Assembly (NCBI RefSeq): GCF_014467285.1
Contig: NZ_NKHR01000013.1
Span: 61,699 to 125,698 of the forward strand
From: Xenorhabdus sp014467285
GTDB lineage: Bacteria > Pseudomonadota > Gammaproteobacteria > Enterobacterales > Enterobacteriaceae
Length of the DNA: 64,000 bases
Direction of reading: 5' to 3'
Shown: positions 60,856-64,000 of the stretch, one piece after another
Numbering within the stretch: position 1 is the first letter of the stretch
Layout of the letters: every line of letters begins with the position of its first letter
Notes under the pieces: model-generated
Seen by the model: only the letters and a program-made list of their open reading frames with translations
What the model was told of the DNA's origin: nothing
Databases searched by the model: none
Made by a program: the position numbers and the translations under genes

Positions 60856-60922
60856 TAGCCCTGTCTCTTCTACACAAATCCCTCGATTCAATCGAGGGAT
60901 TTGTGTAGAAGAGACAGGGCTA
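60856..60922. mobile_element. 67-bp perfect palindrome of two IS50/Tn5-like ends
   Basis: Arms of 33 bp (60856-60888 and 60890-60922) are perfect reverse complements around a single C at 60889. Each arm contains CTGTCTCTTCTACACA, which differs at one of 16 positions from the Tn5 mosaic end start (CTGTCTCTTATACACA). Two such ends facing outward with almost nothing between them look like a minimal MITE or collapsed IS4-family (IS50 group) element. Confidence 0.7.
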
Positions 60923-61613
60923 TGCCGGGGGATACTTATTTGGTGCCAGGGCGAGACTGGTAAATAAGTATAATTAATTGAATATATTGAATTTATTTTT
61001 ATTTATTGATTTTATGCCCCTATTAATGCCCCCATAATTCTTTGCTTCTAATTTCTCGTATCTTACTGATTTTAATTATCATGCTAAGGTAAAAGAACTA
61101 TGAGGTTCAAAGATGGATAAATTAAGCTGTCATTTCCCTCTCAGGGTTACATGTCAAAATTTATCATTTTTACGAAGTCGATCACAAAACAGGTCGATCA
61201 CAAAACAGTTGTAACTCATTGATCATGCTGTAGGTATAACGACTTTCGCCCTAATAATAATTACCTGTTCGGCAATTTCTTTCATCACAGTAACATCCAA
61301 TATATGGGTTTGCCTTGGACGGAAAATTCAACTCTGAGATTAATCAATTTTAGTTAAAAAATTTAAGCATATTGTATTGATGAAGCAGTGTATATCTTTC
61401 TATTACTCATATTCATAAATGTGATGTGTGCTATTGAATCATTACTCAAACTTAGCTTATATGTTCTTATATAAGAACATTCTTTTATCTATACTGAATG
61501 AGTTCGCTCTTATTAACTGTAGGTTATAAAATAAGCAATTGATATTGAGTTAGCTTGTATTTTTTATATATTAAATTAAATTTAAGTTTTTGAGAATTTT
61601 TGAGAACTATTTT

Positions 61614-63845
61614 GTGAAACTAACTAAATTGCAAATTAAAAATTTCCGTTCACTAAAAGATCTTCATGTTGACCTTGAAGAATACATGTCAATCGTAGTT
61701 GGCAAAAATAACTCAGGAAAAACATCACTACTTCTAGTACTTGAACGGTTTCTTAATAGCACAAATCCACATTTTGAGCTCGATGATTTTAATATTGAAT
61801 TTCAAGATTATCTTATTGAAATTATTGAAGATAAATCATTTCCCACTAAGCCTTTGGAAATCTCACTTCGGTTATTTATCGAGTATGATGATAATGACGA
61901 TCTTGCCAATGTCGGAAATAAGATAATTATGGATCTTGATCCCGAAAATAACTGGATCGTCCTGGATTTTCTATACCATCTTTCCCCAGATAATCTTGAA
62001 ATTCTCAAACGAGATTATATAGCTCACTGCAATAAACGCGATAAAAAAGGAGCGAAAGCCCAACCCATACTTGATTTTCTCCGAGAAAATCATAGCCACT
62101 ACTTTAAGCTTGCACGCAGAAGTATCCAGTACGATCATTTAACACGAGAAGTTCAAGAAGATTCTTACATCGATCTAATCAAAGAGGGAATTCGATTCGA
62201 CGACATTATTTCCTTCAAACGTATCAATGCTCGACGGTCTGTATCAAACAAAGACTCAGACCGAAGCTTATCGGCAATGTCAGCAAAAATTTATTCAGCA
62301 ACTTTAACCAATGCTGGTGAAGCAGATGTTTTTGACAGTTTCAAAGAAGCACTAAAAATCACTGATGGTCAGCTGGATAACATTTATTCCAATCTTTTCG
62401 AAGACATTATTGATGATGTCAGAATATTTGGCGGTATCAGGGAGGATGATACTCAAATTCAAATCAAATCAACCTTGCAGCATCGCGAATTACTGGAGGG
62501 AAACACCACAGTAATGTACAGGCAAGGGGAAGGGGCTTATTCCTTACCCGAAAATTTTAATGGTTTAGGTTACCTGAATCTAATTAGTATTATCTTCGAT
62601 ATCAAAATTATTCTAAATGAATTTAAACGAAGCAAATCTCCAAAGCCCGCAGATATAAATTTGCTATTTATAGAAGAACCTGAGGCTCACACTCACCCAC
62701 AAATGCAAGCAACATTTATAAAAAACATCAAAAGCTTGATAGGTAGAACTATAACTAATACTAATAATATCAAGAGGCCATTGCAGACAATAATATCTAC
62801 CCACTCGGCTCATATAGTTACTGAATCTGATTTCGAAGATATCAAGTATTTCAAGAGATATAATGGAGGAACGCACTCCAAAAATCTTAAGGATCTCAAG
62901 GTACGTTATAAGGATGCAGGACACCATGAGCATTATAAGTTCCTGAAACAATATCTGACAATTCACCGTTCACAGCTTTTTTTTGCAGATAAGGCAATCC
63001 TAGTAGAAGGTGAAACAGAACGAATATTATTGCCAGCTATGATGCGAAAAAAGGATCAATTCGATGAAGCAGAAGCTTGGAAAACAGGCACTAAGTCTCC
63101 AGTACCTTTACTTTCGCAAAATGTATCAGTAGTTGAAGTTGGTGCGCACTCACAAATTTTCGAAATTTTCTTAGATTTTATTGGAATAAAAACTCTTATT
63201 ATCACGGATATTGATTCAGCTAAAGCTCAACCTAAAAAGAATAAAGGAGGGGAACCTATCGAAAAACTGTGTGCTCATGAGGTAAAGGGCGCTACACACA
63301 CTACAAACCAATCTATTCAGTTCTTTTTCGGCGTAAATTCCGAACTCAATTATTTTATTAATCTGACGCGCAAGGAAAAGACTGTTCATAAGAACAAAAC
63401 TAATAATAAATGGGAAAGCAGCCCCAATGGGCAGGTAATGTGTGTCTATCAGATTCTAGAAGCTAATAAAAAGGGCGCTAACTATCATGCTCGCAGCTTT
63501 GAGGATGCCTTCTTTCATGTTAATCAGCAATTTATAAGTGACACCTGCAATATAAACGGTGAGATTGACGAGAGAAAATTTCCAAGCTTAAAGCCAAAAT
63601 ATCTAAAAAATTATCTCATTGGTGGTTCTCCTTTTGATATGGCTAAACATGGAATTACCAAAAAACCATCATTCGCTATTGAGATTCTTCTTAATAGCCA
63701 ATCTATTGAAGATACCAAGGAAAGTTTGACCGGAAAACTGAGAACGTTCAACTTAGAATTTAGTAATTGGCAAACACCACTATACATTGATGAGGGACTT
63801 ACATGGCTCAAAGCGGATCAGGGTGAGATCTCATATATTTATTAA
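61614..63845 (+). CDS. OLD-family AAA ATPase / TOPRIM endonuclease
   Basis: GTG 61614 gives the family start (MKLTKLQIKNFRSLKDLHVD); a TTG at 61590 is possible but adds nothing recognisable. 743 residues. ABC-type ATPase half (about 1-430): Walker A GKNNSGKT at 30-37, Walker B LLFIEEPEAHTHPQMQ near 352, STHSAHIV. TOPRIM half: ILVEGETERILLPAM near 464 with the catalytic Glu, and LIITDIDSAK near 530 with metal-binding Asp. This is the OLD layout shared with Gabija GajA. No UvrD-like gajB follows in the 155 bp to the window edge before another element starts, so it is more likely a solitary (class 1) OLD enzyme. Role in anti-phage defence is inferred. Confidence 0.88.
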   Translation: MKLTKLQIKNFRSLKDLHVDLEEYMSIVVGKNNSGKTSLLLVLERFLNSTNPHFELDDFNIEFQDYLIEIIEDKSFPTKPLEISLRLFIEYDDNDDLANVGNKIIMDLDPENNWIVLDFLYHLSPDNLEILKRDYIAHCNKRDKKGAKAQPILDFLRENHSHYFKLARRSIQYDHLTREVQEDSYIDLIKEGIRFDDIISFKRINARRSVSNKDSDRSLSAMSAKIYSATLTNAGEADVFDSFKEALKITDGQLDNIYSNLFEDIIDDVRIFGGIREDDTQIQIKSTLQHRELLEGNTTVMYRQGEGAYSLPENFNGLGYLNLISIIFDIKIILNEFKRSKSPKPADINLLFIEEPEAHTHPQMQATFIKNIKSLIGRTITNTNNIKRPLQTIISTHSAHIVTESDFEDIKYFKRYNGGTHSKNLKDLKVRYKDAGHHEHYKFLKQYLTIHRSQLFFADKAILVEGETERILLPAMMRKKDQFDEAEAWKTGTKSPVPLLSQNVSVVEVGAHSQIFEIFLDFIGIKTLIITDIDSAKAQPKKNKGGEPIEKLCAHEVKGATHTTNQSIQFFFGVNSELNYFINLTRKEKTVHKNKTNNKWESSPNGQVMCVYQILEANKKGANYHARSFEDAFFHVNQQFISDTCNINGEIDERKFPSLKPKYLKNYLIGGSPFDMAKHGITKKPSFAIEILLNSQSIEDTKESLTGKLRTFNLEFSNWQTPLYIDEGLTWLKADQGEISYIY

Positions 63846-63917
63846 GGTTATTTAGGTTAAATAAAGACCAGAGTATAACTTCTTATAGCTCTTTCTCTCA
63901 TTAAAACGATAAGATCA

Positions 63918-63938
63918 CGCTATTCCATAAAAATAGCG
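63918..63938. terminator. Hairpin downstream of the OLD gene
   Basis: CGCTATT-CCATAAA-AATAGCG, 7-bp perfect stem between the OLD stop and the next ATG. It may end the OLD transcript or be part of the following element's end. Confidence 0.4.
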
Positions 63939-63947
63939 ATCGTAATA

Positions 63948-64000
63948 ATGAGTATTTTTAACTTTATCAGTAAGATCGATGACCCGCGTTCTGATATCAA
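63948..64000 (+). CDS. Start of an ISAs1-family-like transposase, cut by window edge
   Basis: ATG 63948 opens MSIFNFISKIDDPRSDI and runs off the window. The pattern of a short aromatic start followed by I-x-DPR is typical of ISAs1 / H-repeat-associated transposases. Only 17 residues are visible, so the assignment depends on that motif. Confidence 0.45.
   Translation, partial: MSIFNFISKIDDPRSDI

Larger units (their letters stand above)
60722..61613. other. Gap between the amine oxidase and the OLD-family gene
   Basis: 892 bp without a credible gene. It contains a GCCGGAG-AAAAA-CTCCGGC hairpin (60796-60814) and the 67-bp palindrome (60856-60922). After that, composition turns sharply AT-rich up to the nuclease gene; TTGATATTGAGTTAGC and similar A/T blocks near 61540 may hold its promoter. 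Confidence 0.5.

Noticed and set aside
61614..63845. Calling a complete Gabija system
   Set aside because: No GajB helicase visible after the gene; the next start looks like a transposase.
1..64000. tRNA, rRNA genes and CRISPR arrays
   Set aside because: I looked for cloverleaf-like blocks, rRNA motifs and regularly spaced repeats and saw none; the only tandem repeats are the short ones listed.

Overview
The window reads as a chromosome segment of an enterobacterium of the Photorhabdus/Xenorhabdus/Proteus group (Morganellaceae). The reasons are core gene order matching enteric bacteria (thrS-infC-rpmI-rplT-pheM-pheS-pheT-ihfA; pdxH-tyrS-pdxY; ydhL/slyA/slyB), a Proteus-type tryptophanase with a 34-residue TnaC leader, an ERIC element, IS630-, ISAs1- and IS50-like traces, and a large NRPS locus. 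The genus is inference; no 16S gene is present.

Layout. 1-3600: a metal-uptake binding protein cut by the window edge, lytic transglycosylase EmtA, a small HTH-like protein, and a secreted Fes-type siderophore esterase. Both iron-related genes carry Fur boxes. 3.8-11.1 kb: the translation block, with its autogenous controls visible: a ThrRS operator, the AUU start of infC, an infC-rpmI hairpin, and the pheM leader with its attenuator. 11.2-13.0 kb: btuC and btuD for vitamin B12 import. 13.2-20.6 kb: the complete arnBCADTEF operon for L-Ara4N modification of lipid A. 20.6-27.9 kb: ydhL, slyA, slyB, anmK, pdxH, tyrS and pdxY, plus a Cys-rich mini-ORF, an IS200/IS605-like end and an ERIC element.

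28.0-45.0 kb is a minus-strand biosynthetic island lying against a surviving 3' stub of gstA. Transcription order is an A-T-E-R NRPS (A-domain code read by eye as Asp), a short-chain dehydrogenase, a 3342-residue NRPS A-T-C-A[luciferase-like monooxygenase]-T-C-A-T-TE, and a MATE exporter. The second A domain reads as Gly and the third as Val. The first lacks the Asp that usually binds the alpha-amino group. The combination suggests an oxidised X-Gly-Val peptide plus a D-Asp-derived aldehyde or alcohol. I do not recognise a described product, and this is the best candidate for something new here.

46.6-49.6 kb: tnaC-tnaA-tnaB (tryptophan uptake and cleavage to indole). 49.6-53.2 kb: decayed fragments, an IS630-type element with its transposase in two frames, and immunity-like small ORFs. 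53.3-60.7 kb: a visibly GC-richer co-directional block (aldehyde dehydrogenase, double SnoaL-like protein, GntR regulator, soluble Cache protein, class III aminotransferase, DUF805 protein, Tat-type FAD amine oxidase) that looks like a horizontally acquired amine-catabolism unit. It is followed by a 67-bp palindrome made of two Tn5-like ends, an OLD-family ATPase/TOPRIM nuclease likely to be anti-phage, and the start of an ISAs1-like transposase at the right edge.
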